A stretch of 38,336 bases of DNA from a virus: IMG/VR virus record IMGVR_UViG_3300023223_000252, positions 1-38,336 of that record. The stretch is one strand, 5' to 3'. The translations under genes and the position numbers were made by a program. The notes beneath the pieces were generated by a model. The model saw only the letters and a list, made by a program, of their open reading frames with translations, did no database searches and was not told the origin of the DNA. This document shows positions 1 to 6,419 of the stretch, one piece after another (position 1 is the first letter of the stretch; every line of letters starts with the position of its first letter).

Positions 1-144
1 GCAGGTATAAACCCCTATTGTGAATACAGCACTCAACCAATGCAGTCGGATCAACACTAAACCCAAAGTCTAAACCAAATCCCCAACGCATACAAGATTG
101 AGGATGCTCAGGCCAGAAGTCTGTAGTGTCCCATAGTTTGAAGA
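1..144. repeat. 144-bp terminal direct repeat, copy 1 (contig overlap)
   Basis: These 144 bases are identical to 38193-38336. They lie inside terL, whose reading frame continues across the join without a stop or frameshift, so the repeat most simply reflects overlap at the ends of a circular assembly. The non-redundant length is then 38192 bp. A true direct terminal repeat is less likely because such repeats usually flank genes and do not split the terminase. Confidence 0.9.
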
Positions 145-835
145 TTGCGCCTTTAACATTACCACGCTGACCAAGACCATAAACAGCCCATTCGTAAGCG
201 TCAGCAGTACCAGCCATCACATTAGCAGGAATATCAGGGTTTGTATCTTCGATCTCTTTAATCTGCAATTCAGTTAAAAACCGATTGTCTTTGTAAGTCG
301 TATGCTGATAACCGTAATCACCCTTTTTCATGATCTTCTCAAATACCCAATGCCTGTTGTAGGAAGGATTGAAATCCATGATGATCTTCTTTTTAGTACG
401 GCGAGTTAATTGCTTGTAGGCAGTATAAGGAATATGCATCACTTCATTCAGCCAGAGTATATCTTGAGCCATTCCATGCAGTTTCCCAATGTCATTAGTT
501 GCTGAAAAGACTATCTTGGAACCATTGAAGAACGTGTATTCTTTAGGCTTGACTGTTTTCTTGACATAATAATTATCATCACTTGAGAGATTGAACATTG
601 CTGGACCTAAGCAGAAATCCATATCGAGGATAGTTGAATTGGTATGATCCGCTTCATTGAATCGACAACAACGAATATAAGTATTGGGATGATGAATAGC
701 ATAATTAATCATGTACTGAATAATTGCTATTGTCTTGCCTGATCTAGTTGAACCCTCAAAGATAAATATTCCGTACTTATCAAAGTTCTCAGCTAAATAA
801 TTGTACGTAATTGTGACATCAAGATTTACTTCCAT
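1..835 (-). CDS. terL: Terminase large subunit, N-terminal ATPase part (gene continues through the circular join)
   Basis: This is the ATPase that pumps DNA into the prohead through the portal. Translated from ATG 835, it shows a Walker A motif GSTRSGKT (residues 28-35), a Walker B motif DILWLNE (125-131) with the catalytic Glu, and a coupling motif MDFNPS (153-158), in the style of the Terminase_3-type phage terminases. The frame is open to base 1 and joins in phase with 38192, giving 439 residues in total, a normal TerL length. The start overlaps the stop of the preceding 42-residue gene as TAATG. The nuclease half is at 37708-38336. Confidence 0.95.
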   Translation of the reverse strand, partial: MEVNLDVTITYNYLAENFDKYGIFIFEGSTRSGKTIAIIQYMINYAIHHPNTYIRCCRFNEADHTNSTILDMDFCLGPAMFNLSSDDNYYVKKTVKPKEYTFFNGSKIVFSATNDIGKLHGMAQDILWLNEVMHIPYTAYKQLTRRTKKKIIMDFNPSYNRHWVFEKIMKKGDYGYQHTTYKDNRFLTELQIKEIEDTNPDIPANVMAGTADAYEWAVYGLGQRGNVKGAIFKLWDTTDFWPEHPQSCMRWGFGLDFGFSVDPTALVECCIHNRGLYL

Positions 836-963
836 TATCTTCCTTGCGCTGCTAGGCTGTTTAGTCTCTGCTGCTCAAATACGTGATCTATGCTCTTGCT
901 TCCAATGTAGAGGCAAAGAGCTAAGAACAAGACGTATGCAATAATTGCTCTCAGGGTTTTCAT
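835..963 (-). CDS. Small single-span membrane protein (42 aa)
   Basis: I do not recognise a family. The 42-residue product starts MKTLRAIIAYVLFLAL, so about residues 5-20 form one membrane segment, followed by a polar tail (about 22-42) rich in Gln and Arg. A longer in-frame upstream start exists at 1029, but ATG 963 overlaps the stop of the preceding gene as ATGA and is the likely start. Its own stop overlaps the terL start as TAATG, so it should be co-translated with the terminase. It pairs with the upstream coiled-coil membrane gene, and the two could act together at the membrane; that is inference from position only. Confidence 0.7.
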   Translation of the reverse strand: MKTLRAIIAYVLFLALCLYIGSKSIDHVFEQQRLNSLAAQGR

Positions 964-1373
964 ATCACCAACAGAACTATTTGATAGACAGTTCCACAGA
1001 TAATCACAACCGAGAAGAACAAGCACCAAGATAAAGCGTTAAGGTCTGCACCATGCAACGGCCAGAGAGTATTGCCTGTTGATTGGTCTATTTTACTTAA
1101 CTCTCTAGTTCTAGCCCGATAATCCTCATACATACTCTTTGAATCTTTTAATTGAATCTCAGCAGCATGAAGTAAGTTTATATGTTCTTCATTGGCCTCA
1201 CGCAATTCTTTGTTATCTTCTTTGAGCATATCATACACTTTTATTGAACAGGTTCCTTTAAGTTCCTCGTTAAGAATCTCAATTGTTTCCAGATTGAGCC
1301 TAACCGCTTCTTGAAGCTTACCACGCTCTTTCTCAAGTTCATCAACATGGCCTTTTATGCTATAATTACTCAT
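960..1373 (-). CDS. Coiled-coil protein with C-terminal membrane anchor (137 aa)
   Basis: The family is unknown. Residues about 8-95 are highly charged and heptad-like (long runs of Glu, Lys and Leu), indicating a coiled coil. The last about 25 residues, from near LNALSWCLFFSVVIICG, form one hydrophobic span that ends the protein. This is a tail-anchored layout with the bulk probably in the cytoplasm. The start overlaps the previous stop as TAATG, and the stop overlaps the 42-residue membrane gene as ATGA. It might be a membrane-bound scaffold or, less likely, a spanin-like protein, because spanins normally carry the anchor at the N-terminus. Confidence 0.75.
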   Translation of the reverse strand: MSNYSIKGHVDELEKERGKLQEAVRLNLETIEILNEELKGTCSIKVYDMLKEDNKELREANEEHINLLHAAEIQLKDSKSMYEDYRARTRELSKIDQSTGNTLWPLHGADLNALSWCLFFSVVIICGTVYQIVLLVI

Positions 1374-2056
1374 TATTCGCCACCTTCCTTCATTGGGTAA
1401 ATGTGTTCTTCAGGATTAAATAGCAATTCCCAATTGTTCTTCACAGAAATTATTTTATCACTATCCTTTTTATGGATAACTAACGGAGCTTCATAACGCC
1501 ACCAAATTAACATCTTCGGTTCAGTGCGAGCTTTAGCCTGTTCATCAATCAAATACTTAGACTCTTTTACATGCGTACTTTCATGAGCACCAAATTCAGC
1601 CAGAGTCATAGTCACCTTACAAGCAGAACACTTACCGCGAAATACTTCATAATTAGAATCACCATGAAAGACCATTACTTTATAATTCTTAGTCACATCA
1701 ATAATGCCTGTTCTTGGATGCTTGTGAACTGTCACCCACTCGAAGATCTTAGAGATTGCATTCTTGCCAATATCTAAACGATCACCAATAATTGAATACA
1801 TTGCCCGCTGAATCATTTCATCTTGTTCAGCATTGATCTTATCTGCAAAGGGTATCATTTGTTCTTCAAGCTTGCCATATCTTTCACGAGCTTCTTCAAT
1901 AGCAATTTGTTCTTCTTCGGTCATTTCCTTGTGAAGATCTTGCGCAACTCTAAGTTTCTTAGCTGCTTTAGCTTCTTCAGGAGTATAATGCTCTACTTTA
2001 CCAGTATCGATAATATTGTCATTGGTGATCAGCTTGCCTTTAGATTTCTTTTTCAT
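1373..2056 (-). CDS. Hypothetical protein with C2H2-like zinc-binding motif (227 aa)
   Basis: No family is recognised. The N-terminal about 20-75 residues are Lys/Glu rich and probably helical. Residues about 139-161 hold CSACK followed by HESTH, a spacing that could bind one zinc ion as a C2H2 finger. Aromatic and basic residues follow (near LIWWRYEAP). The gene overlaps the one upstream by 17 bp and is itself followed by a TAATG junction, so it belongs to the tightly packed cluster between terS and terL. A nucleic-acid-binding role in packaging or regulation is possible but rests only on the finger and the position. Confidence 0.75.
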   Translation of the reverse strand: MKKKSKGKLITNDNIIDTGKVEHYTPEEAKAAKKLRVAQDLHKEMTEEEQIAIEEARERYGKLEEQMIPFADKINAEQDEMIQRAMYSIIGDRLDIGKNAISKIFEWVTVHKHPRTGIIDVTKNYKVMVFHGDSNYEVFRGKCSACKVTMTLAEFGAHESTHVKESKYLIDEQAKARTEPKMLIWWRYEAPLVIHKKDSDKIISVKNNWELLFNPEEHIYPMKEGGE

Positions 2057-2297
2057 TGGATTCAGCTTCTTTCAATCGATTAAGTATATCATTAAATGTT
2101 TCCATAGGCATTGAGACAATAGTATCATCTTCATTATAACGAAGCGTAATGATTTGATCATAAGTTAAAGGAACAAGACTCTTGGCTAAAGTTTGGAAAA
2201 ATGAATCGTTCTTTAGTTCTTTCTTCTCATTGGCTGTCAATGTGATAGCTCTATAGTGATTGGTTAGTTTATCTTTAGAAAGCTCTTTATCTGCCAT
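2040..2297 (-). CDS. Hypothetical acidic protein (85 aa)
   Basis: I recognise no family. The product begins MADKELSKDKLTNHYRAI, is rich in charged residues and has no membrane segment or cysteine cluster. The ATG at 2297 shares its A with the TAA stop of the gene upstream (TAATG), which argues for this start over one three codons further upstream. The centre (PLTYDQIITLRYNEDDTIV) looks like a small alpha/beta fold. It belongs to the eight-gene insertion between the terminase subunits. Confidence 0.7.
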   Translation of the reverse strand: MADKELSKDKLTNHYRAITLTANEKKELKNDSFFQTLAKSLVPLTYDQIITLRYNEDDTIVSMPMETFNDILNRLKEAESNEKEI

Positions 2298-3166
2298 TAG
2301 TCGCAATCCCCCAGAAACTTGTCTACCATTTCTTTATTTACTGTCCGGTTATCGTGAGTCTGAGCTAAGTGGTGAACTTCATCCAGAGCAATAGCACCTT
2401 CACGAATCATGCGAACAACATAATTAGAGCATAATCCCTTTGGCACTTCTACCTCATTGGTATCAAACTGCTTCAGTGCTTCAGGTGGAATCTCATTTAC
2501 TTCATTCATGTAAATAACATCATGGCTTTCACCTTGAAGTTTACCATCAGAAGAACCCATTGTGATAGTTGAACCATTAGGCAAATGCTCTACCAACATT
2601 TCATCAATAACATCTTCAGTAGCTTTACCCTCAAGTTTATCCATGCGAGCCATTATAGCGGCAAGGTCCGATTTCTTCATGACAACTTCATCATCAGCAA
2701 TATCAGGCGCAGATTCTTCTTGCTCGTACTCAACAACATCTTCAACGTCATCATCTTTAGGCTTTTCATCAGGCTTATCGTATTGAGGATGAAATATTTC
2801 CCAACCATCATGAGCAACTACCGAATACTGATCTGATTCAACCAAGAACTTTAAGTAATCCGCCCGAGTTGGATTAGCATTACCCCATGCCGCAGGAAGT
2901 TCAACAACCTCACCGGCTGCTTCAGCTTCTTGACGCTTCTTAATATCACGCTTTAGCTCACCGAATGTAGGCTGTTTTGGTTTGAATGGATTGCCCCGAC
3001 CTGGAAGCATATCAGGATGGTGATTAAATTTACGACTATACGGAACTTTGTCATCTGTTGGGCGATGACTCATATCTTCACCCATGCCAGTACGTTTCAA
3101 CTGTCTTTCAACACGTTGATCTTCAGTCTGTACGTTCTTTACTGTTCTCTGCTGCTTGCTGCTCAT
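2297..3166 (-). CDS. Hypothetical protein with acidic central linker (289 aa)
   Basis: The family is unknown. Residues 1-85 are basic and Pro-rich, with GRGNPFKPKQPTFGELK near residue 55. A strongly acidic linker follows at about 130-160 (EKPKDDDVEDVV), then a helical segment (about 160-190). A C-terminal domain near 195-289 contains AIALDEVHHLAQTHDNRTV. The gene has a clear Shine-Dalgarno (AAAAAGG, 8 nt before ATG) and follows an 80-bp gap, so it may be translated independently of the gene before it. A modular DNA-packaging or virion-associated protein is plausible from position only. Confidence 0.75.
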   Translation of the reverse strand: MSSKQQRTVKNVQTEDQRVERQLKRTGMGEDMSHRPTDDKVPYSRKFNHHPDMLPGRGNPFKPKQPTFGELKRDIKKRQEAEAAGEVVELPAAWGNANPTRADYLKFLVESDQYSVVAHDGWEIFHPQYDKPDEKPKDDDVEDVVEYEQEESAPDIADDEVVMKKSDLAAIMARMDKLEGKATEDVIDEMLVEHLPNGSTITMGSSDGKLQGESHDVIYMNEVNEIPPEALKQFDTNEVEVPKGLCSNYVVRMIREGAIALDEVHHLAQTHDNRTVNKEMVDKFLGDCD

Positions 3167-3244
3167 AATCTAACCTTTTTAGTTACTCGTTTAAGGGCTA
3201 AACCTGTAATTAGGCTCAGGAATAGCCACTTTGAATTTACCGTT

Positions 3245-3622
3245 TTACTCGCCCGAAATGGCTTTAATTGCAGCCTTAACTTCACCTATACCAACGCGAT
3301 TGTCAATACCGCCATCAAGCTCTTTAATATCAATGCCGTTTTCTACTGCCAACTTCAAGGCTCCTTTAGTGGCTGTATTGTTTGGGAAACGAGGCTCAAC
3401 CTTCTTCGGTGGATTCTTCTTACCTTTAGCTGCTGCACGTTTCAACTGAGTGGCAATAGAACGATCATTCTTCTCTTCTAAACGCTCTTGAGCAGTAGGA
3501 AGCTTTACAACCACTTGTTTATTGATCTTCTTCTTTGGTCTTGGTGTCGTATCTTCAGGCGCACCGAACTCACCTTTAGCAAATGCTTTAGCTGCTTTGG
3601 TCATCTTCTTTTCTTTGGGCAT
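3245..3622 (-). CDS. Basic protein with C-terminal E3-binding-like (PSBD-like) domain (125 aa)
   Basis: The first about 80 residues are Lys-rich and low in complexity, suited to nucleic-acid binding. The last about 42 residues (from ATKGALKLAVENGIDIKELD to the end) follow the pattern of the peripheral subunit-binding (E3-binding) fold: an LA-x-E-x-G-I-D helix, a Gly-rich turn with R-V, then a second helix E-V-K-A-A-I. I chose ATG 3622 over 3628 because it sits 7-8 nt after AAGGA. In the 2-oxo-acid dehydrogenase complexes this fold docks one enzyme onto another; here it more likely acts as a small protein- or DNA-binding module. Confidence 0.7.
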   Translation of the reverse strand: MPKEKKMTKAAKAFAKGEFGAPEDTTPRPKKKINKQVVVKLPTAQERLEEKNDRSIATQLKRAAAKGKKNPPKKVEPRFPNNTATKGALKLAVENGIDIKELDGGIDNRVGIGEVKAAIKAISGE

Positions 3623-3642
3623 TATCATTCCTTATTTTATGA

Positions 3643-3981
3643 TTAAGTTAAACTAAAATATTTCTCTTTGTCTCTGGCTTCTCGTTCTTCTTCCCTGATC
3701 CGATACTTTTTATCGACTTCCTTGATATGTTCTGCACGTTGCCGGCGAAAGATGGCCTCTGGTGTCTCCTTAACTTTGCTAAATCGTACGTGATCACCCT
3801 TTTTATATCCTTCTTCTTGGTGAATCTCATACAATGGCGTAAGAAAAGCTTTAATTACAGCACGCTTTACACGCTTGTTTATCTTCTTAAAATCAAAGTA
3901 AATATATTCATCTTGCATTAACCTTGATTCAAGTCCTAAAACTATTATTTGTGCCTGATCAGCTAAAATCGATAGACTCAT
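3643..3981 (-). CDS. Hypothetical charged helical protein (112 aa)
   Basis: No family is recognised. The N-terminal half (MSLSILADQAQIIVLGLES) has a mild hydrophobic helix, and the rest is alternating Lys/Arg and Glu, ending in a helix rich in REEEREARDKEK. ATG 3981 overlaps the stop of the 48-residue gene upstream as ATGA, supporting both genes. A shorter alternative start exists but lacks that junction. It lies in the terS-terL interval and has no visible catalytic motif. Confidence 0.7.
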   Translation of the reverse strand: MSLSILADQAQIIVLGLESRLMQDEYIYFDFKKINKRVKRAVIKAFLTPLYEIHQEEGYKKGDHVRFSKVKETPEAIFRRQRAEHIKEVDKKYRIREEEREARDKEKYFSLT

Positions 3982-4124
3982 GATTGTATTCCTGAATAGT
4001 TGCTGTTACCTTGGACGGCGGTGGACTTTTCCCTTTTATCTTGTTTCTTCCGCCTTATCTCAGACTTAGCACCAAGTAGCATATCAGCATATTCCTTAGC
4101 TTTTGCCTTATCACTTACCTTCAT
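3978..4124 (-). CDS. Small basic protein overlapping the end of terS (48 aa)
   Basis: This 48-codon frame starts MKVSDKAKAKEYADMLLG inside the 3' end of terS (14-bp overlap) and ends with a TGA that overlaps the ATG of the next gene (ATGA). The product is strongly basic (RRKKQDKREK near residues 24-33) and soluble. The double overlap with genuine genes and the absence of another frame here support it. Its position after terS could suggest a packaging cofactor, but nothing in the sequence proves that. Confidence 0.65.
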   Translation of the reverse strand: MKVSDKAKAKEYADMLLGAKSEIRRKKQDKREKSTAVQGNSNYSGIQS

Positions 4125-4653
4125 TATCATTTCCAGTATAGTTAATATTCACAGTAATCTCACGATCTTTCATATCATCACCCTGTTCATCTAATCCCAA
4201 TAGTTTAGCAACACGTTCAGCGGCTTTCAGTGGATCACGTAAGGTTATCTTCTCAGTTCTAAAGTCAATATTACCTTCTTTATCCAACTTGGTACATACT
4301 GTGAGAGATTGAATAGCTCGTTGGTTTGGTGAATCTTCATCAATTGCAATATCCAGTAAATCTTTATCATAATAGTCAGAAGGTTTAGCTTGCATAATTT
4401 CTTTACATAGTCGTAAAATATCGTTTTCATCTATAGCGACTTTTTCAGCTAAATCGGCTTTATGTTGAGCAATAAACTTTTTGACGTATGGCTTTGTAAG
4501 GATCTCTTGAGCAGCTTGTCTTGAGTTTTGTGGGTTGTTAGGTACGTAACCGCAAGCCCTTGCAGCACGAGCGCCGTTATTATCCTTGAGGTATTCCATG
4601 ACAAAAGTATATTCTTTGTCAGTTAGGCCATCTTTGTTTACTTTACGTGCCAT
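4111..4653 (-). CDS. terS: Terminase small subunit
   Basis: This DNA-recognition subunit selects phage DNA for packaging and stimulates TerL. The N-terminus shows the Terminase_2-type signature LTDKEYTFVMEYLKDNNGA followed by ARACGY and a Gln/Ala-rich helix (about residues 10-50), which forms the helix-turn-helix. Residues 60-150 are helical and probably mediate oligomerisation, and the C-terminus is acidic with Asn/Gly. At 180 residues it is normal for the family. A sigma70-like promoter lies directly upstream (4685-4712) and the leader carries CAGCAGCAG with only a weak Shine-Dalgarno. terL is eight genes downstream, an unusual separation. Confidence 0.9.
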   Translation of the reverse strand: MARKVNKDGLTDKEYTFVMEYLKDNNGARAARACGYVPNNPQNSRQAAQEILTKPYVKKFIAQHKADLAEKVAIDENDILRLCKEIMQAKPSDYYDKDLLDIAIDEDSPNQRAIQSLTVCTKLDKEGNIDFRTEKITLRDPLKAAERVAKLLGLDEQGDDMKDREITVNINYTGNDNEGK

Positions 4654-4684
4654 TTTGTATCTTTCTGCTGCTGGTTGGTTTGTA

Positions 4685-4712
4685 ATATTATATAAAGAAT
4701 CGGTTAATTCAA
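4685..4712 (-). promoter_or_regulatory. Candidate sigma70 promoter for terS and the packaging operon
   Basis: On the minus strand TTGAAT (4707-4712) is followed after 16 nt by TAATAT (4685-4690); an overlapping TATAAT sits at 4687-4692 with 14-nt spacing. It lies between the end of the early coiled-coil gene and terS, so it would start the packaging transcript. Judged by motif match only. Confidence 0.5.
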
Positions 4713-4963
4713 GAATTATTAGCTTTTAAGGCTTCTATCTCTTCTTGTGCTTCTCTTAATTGCTTGGCTAATTCTATGCATCTTGTGGCTGTCTGTTTGT
4801 TAGTTCTGCCCATTTGCTTAAATGCTATTTCAGTTTCCTCTAGCTGCTTCGCTAGCTCTGTACATGCTTCCAGCTTTACAAATAGTGTTTCAGATAGTTT
4901 AGCATTGCTATACTCAACAGACGACCATATCTGCCCACCGCTTAATATTTCTGTTACTTTCAT
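4709..4963 (-). CDS. Hypothetical coiled-coil protein (84 aa)
   Basis: I recognise no family. After a short N-terminal segment (MKVTEILSGGQIWSS) the protein is almost entirely amphipathic helix, with an ELAKQLEE/ELAKQLRE repeat about 27 residues apart (near residues 37 and 64), typical of a dimeric coiled coil. Its ATG overlaps the preceding stop as ATGA, after the ribosome site AAGGTGAAAA shared by the neighbouring junctions. It ends the early operon, just before the terS promoter. Confidence 0.7.
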   Translation of the reverse strand: MKVTEILSGGQIWSSVEYSNAKLSETLFVKLEACTELAKQLEETEIAFKQMGRTNKQTATRCIELAKQLREAQEEIEALKANNS

Positions 4964-5259
4964 TTTTTCACCTTCAGTATCTCTTTTCTTAAACCGTCAG
5001 TATATCTTATATCACATTGCAGTTCCATACGACCATGACAAACAGTAACTAATGCAGTCATTTCCTCTAGCTGCTGCTCTAGCTCGGCAATGCGTGGTTG
5101 CCTGTTCCACCATTCAATAGTTGCACTTTCAACTCCACATTCTATATAATACAAGCAATGGGTATCCTCACAACAAGTAGCATACATGCACGTTCCTGTT
5201 ACATACTCTACTGTTACCTTACTGCCGCATGCAGGGCATGGCTTTAATTTGTCGCTCAT
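4960..5259 (-). CDS. Zinc-ribbon protein, restriction-alleviation (Lar)-like (99 aa)
   Basis: The product begins MSDKLKPCPACGSKVTVEY, followed by a second cysteine pair (TCCED, then CLYYIECG) and IEWWNRQP. This order, a CPxCG knuckle, a later cysteine group and a W-N-R-x-P end, is the pattern of the small Lar-like restriction-alleviation zinc proteins of phages. A Glu/Leu-rich helix follows (about 52-85). I chose ATG 5259, in ATGA overlap with the previous stop, over an upstream ATG that would read through the ribosome site. The Lar-type role (modulating host type I restriction) is an inference from the motif. Confidence 0.7.
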   Translation of the reverse strand: MSDKLKPCPACGSKVTVEYVTGTCMYATCCEDTHCLYYIECGVESATIEWWNRQPRIAELEQQLEEMTALVTVCHGRMELQCDIRYTDGLRKEILKVKK

Positions 5260-5357
5260 TTTTTCACCTTCTTTTTCTTCTTCCAATCAATTTTATCGTG
5301 GTTATCCCTGCGCTTCTTCCAGTCAGGCGAGCGTGTATCTTTATCGCCCTTGCTCAT
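5256..5357 (-). CDS. Lys/Arg-rich microprotein (33 aa)
   Basis: This 33-codon frame starts MSKGDKDTRSPDWKKRRD and ends in a run of lysines (KKKKKVKK). ATG 5357 overlaps the nuclease stop as ATGA, and the TGA at 5256-5258 overlaps the next gene's ATG. The product is very basic and probably binds nucleic acid. The 3' end doubles as the ribosome-binding site of the following gene, which explains part of its C-terminus. It has no homologue I can name. Confidence 0.6.
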   Translation of the reverse strand: MSKGDKDTRSPDWKKRRDNHDKIDWKKKKKVKK

Positions 5358-5671
5358 ATTGTCACTTTCGGCTGATTTATTATCTGTTGGTTGAGGTATT
5401 CTACATCTATTAAGTTTTCAATAAGCATCCAATGCCCTTGAATAACCCACATTTCAGCAAATTTACGTTCTCCTGTGGTTAATTTACGTTTAGAAGGTAC
5501 TTGAGAACCATCTTTCACCTCGCATATTACAGTAATTCCCTGCTTTGTTACTACTAAATCCGCGCAATTGGGAAGATTAGATATATCCAAGACAGAAAAA
5601 CCAAGAGTCTTGAAGCCGTTAATGATCTCCTGGTGATTGAGGTCCTTGCGATTCCTTGAATAATTTCTCAT
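5354..5671 (-). CDS. PD-(D/E)XK nuclease, Holliday-junction-resolvase/VRR-NUC-like (105 aa)
   Basis: The protein has the catalytic core of a restriction-endonuclease-fold nuclease: Asp38 in NCADLVV, then Glu51 and Lys53 in ITVICEVKDGS, followed by a Lys-rich segment and the helix TTGERKFAEMW. The size and order fit small phage VRR-NUC or Hjc-like enzymes that cut branched DNA. It lies two microprotein genes after the Rad52-like annealing protein, so it probably resolves recombination or replication intermediates before packaging. It could instead be a more general DNA-repair nuclease. The start overlaps the previous stop as ATGA. Confidence 0.8.
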   Translation of the reverse strand: MRNYSRNRKDLNHQEIINGFKTLGFSVLDISNLPNCADLVVTKQGITVICEVKDGSQVPSKRKLTTGERKFAEMWVIQGHWMLIENLIDVEYLNQQIINQPKVTI

Positions 5672-5814
5672 GCTTTCACCTTTCCGTATTTCTCAAAGTC
5701 ATACTGGCTTATTTTGAATCCCTTGAATAACATTACACCACCAGTAAAATGCTTAGGCCATTTCCTATCATGGTATAAAAACGCTTCTTCTGCAATGCTT
5801 AATTCCTTTTTCAT
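5668..5814 (-). CDS. Small hypothetical protein (48 aa)
   Basis: The frame starts MKKELSIAEEAFLYHDRKWP and ends GKVKA. It overlaps both neighbours by ATGA junctions and carries the ribosome-site sequence GGTAAAAGC before its ATG. Residues 17-35 are aromatic and basic (HDRKWPKHFTGGVMLFKGF), suggesting a small folded domain. No family is recognised. Gene packing and codon-phase conservation at both ends make it a probable real gene. Confidence 0.65.
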   Translation of the reverse strand: MKKELSIAEEAFLYHDRKWPKHFTGGVMLFKGFKISQYDFEKYGKVKA

Positions 5815-5939
5815 GCTTTTACCTTCCTTCCTAATTGTTTAATCTCTTGGGTGAATCTGTGCTTTTCATCCCTTGTAAGCTGGCTTGTGGCATCAATCAC
5901 CTTGATAAGCTTTACTTTATCGACAGTAGATAAATTCAT
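5811..5939 (-). CDS. Small charged helical protein (42 aa)
   Basis: The 42-residue product (start MNLSTVDKVKLIKVIDATS) is a single predicted amphipathic helical pair with an excess of Lys. Its ATG overlaps the Rad52-like gene's stop (ATGA), preceded by GGTGAAAGC, and its stop overlaps the next start in the same way. No family is recognised. A role as accessory factor to the annealing protein is possible because of tight coupling. Confidence 0.65.
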   Translation of the reverse strand: MNLSTVDKVKLIKVIDATSQLTRDEKHRFTQEIKQLGRKVKA

Positions 5940-6418
5940 GCTTTCACCTCTTTAGTAATTGCAGCAATGTAACCTTCAGGAGTAGCCCAAGCAGGTAATT
6001 TAGGCTTAGAAGCAAGCTTAAACGATCTACCGGCAGGAACTAAACCAACCCAATCATTAGGCAATGAATAAAGGTATCTACCAATTCCCCACAATACAGC
6101 AGCACGCTTAAAGGCATCAGATATTTTACCCTTTTCTGCTTCTACTTGGGTATCTCCAGCGCCGTTTGCTTTCCAGATCCACTGATCATTCATGAATATA
6201 CCTAAGTTGCAAATAGCTATATTGTCGGCATGGCTGTAATTACATTGCCAGTTCTCAACACCTACGACATCATCTAATCGCTTCATTACATCGCGAGCAT
6301 CGATATAGGCTAAGGCAATACCTTTAGTCTTATCTTTATTTGTTGCACCTACCCGAAAAGATACTTTTCTTGGATCAAATGGGCATTTTAATTCTTCTGC
6401 TAATGTTAATTCTCTCAT
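5936..6418 (-). CDS. Rad52/Rad22-family single-strand annealing protein (160 aa)
   Basis: This recombinase promotes annealing of complementary single strands. Diagnostic features of the Rad52_Rad22 fold are present: ALAYIDARDVMKRLDDVVG (about 35-53), GVENWQCNYS (53-62), the Gly-rich GAGDTQVEAEKGK (86-98) and the hallmark helix KISDAFKRAAVLWGIGRYLY (98-117). I place the start at ATG 6418, after AAGAAGGTAAGTAAT, because the longer frame would extend back into the previous gene. Its neighbours SSB, nuclease and helicase make a coherent replication-recombination set. Length is short but normal for phage members. Confidence 0.88.
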   Translation of the reverse strand: MRELTLAEELKCPFDPRKVSFRVGATNKDKTKGIALAYIDARDVMKRLDDVVGVENWQCNYSHADNIAICNLGIFMNDQWIWKANGAGDTQVEAEKGKISDAFKRAAVLWGIGRYLYSLPNDWVGLVPAGRSFKLASKPKLPAWATPEGYIAAITKEVKA

Positions 6419-6419
6419 A

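Noticed and set aside
1-144. True direct terminal repeat of a linear genome
   Set aside because: The repeat lies in the middle of the terL coding frame with no end-associated features; contig overlap of a circular map is simpler.
3017-3481. Plus-strand frame of 154 codons
   Set aside because: It lies antisense to two well-supported minus-strand genes, has no ribosome site, and its hydrophobic composition is that expected from the complement of Lys/Glu-rich coding sequence.
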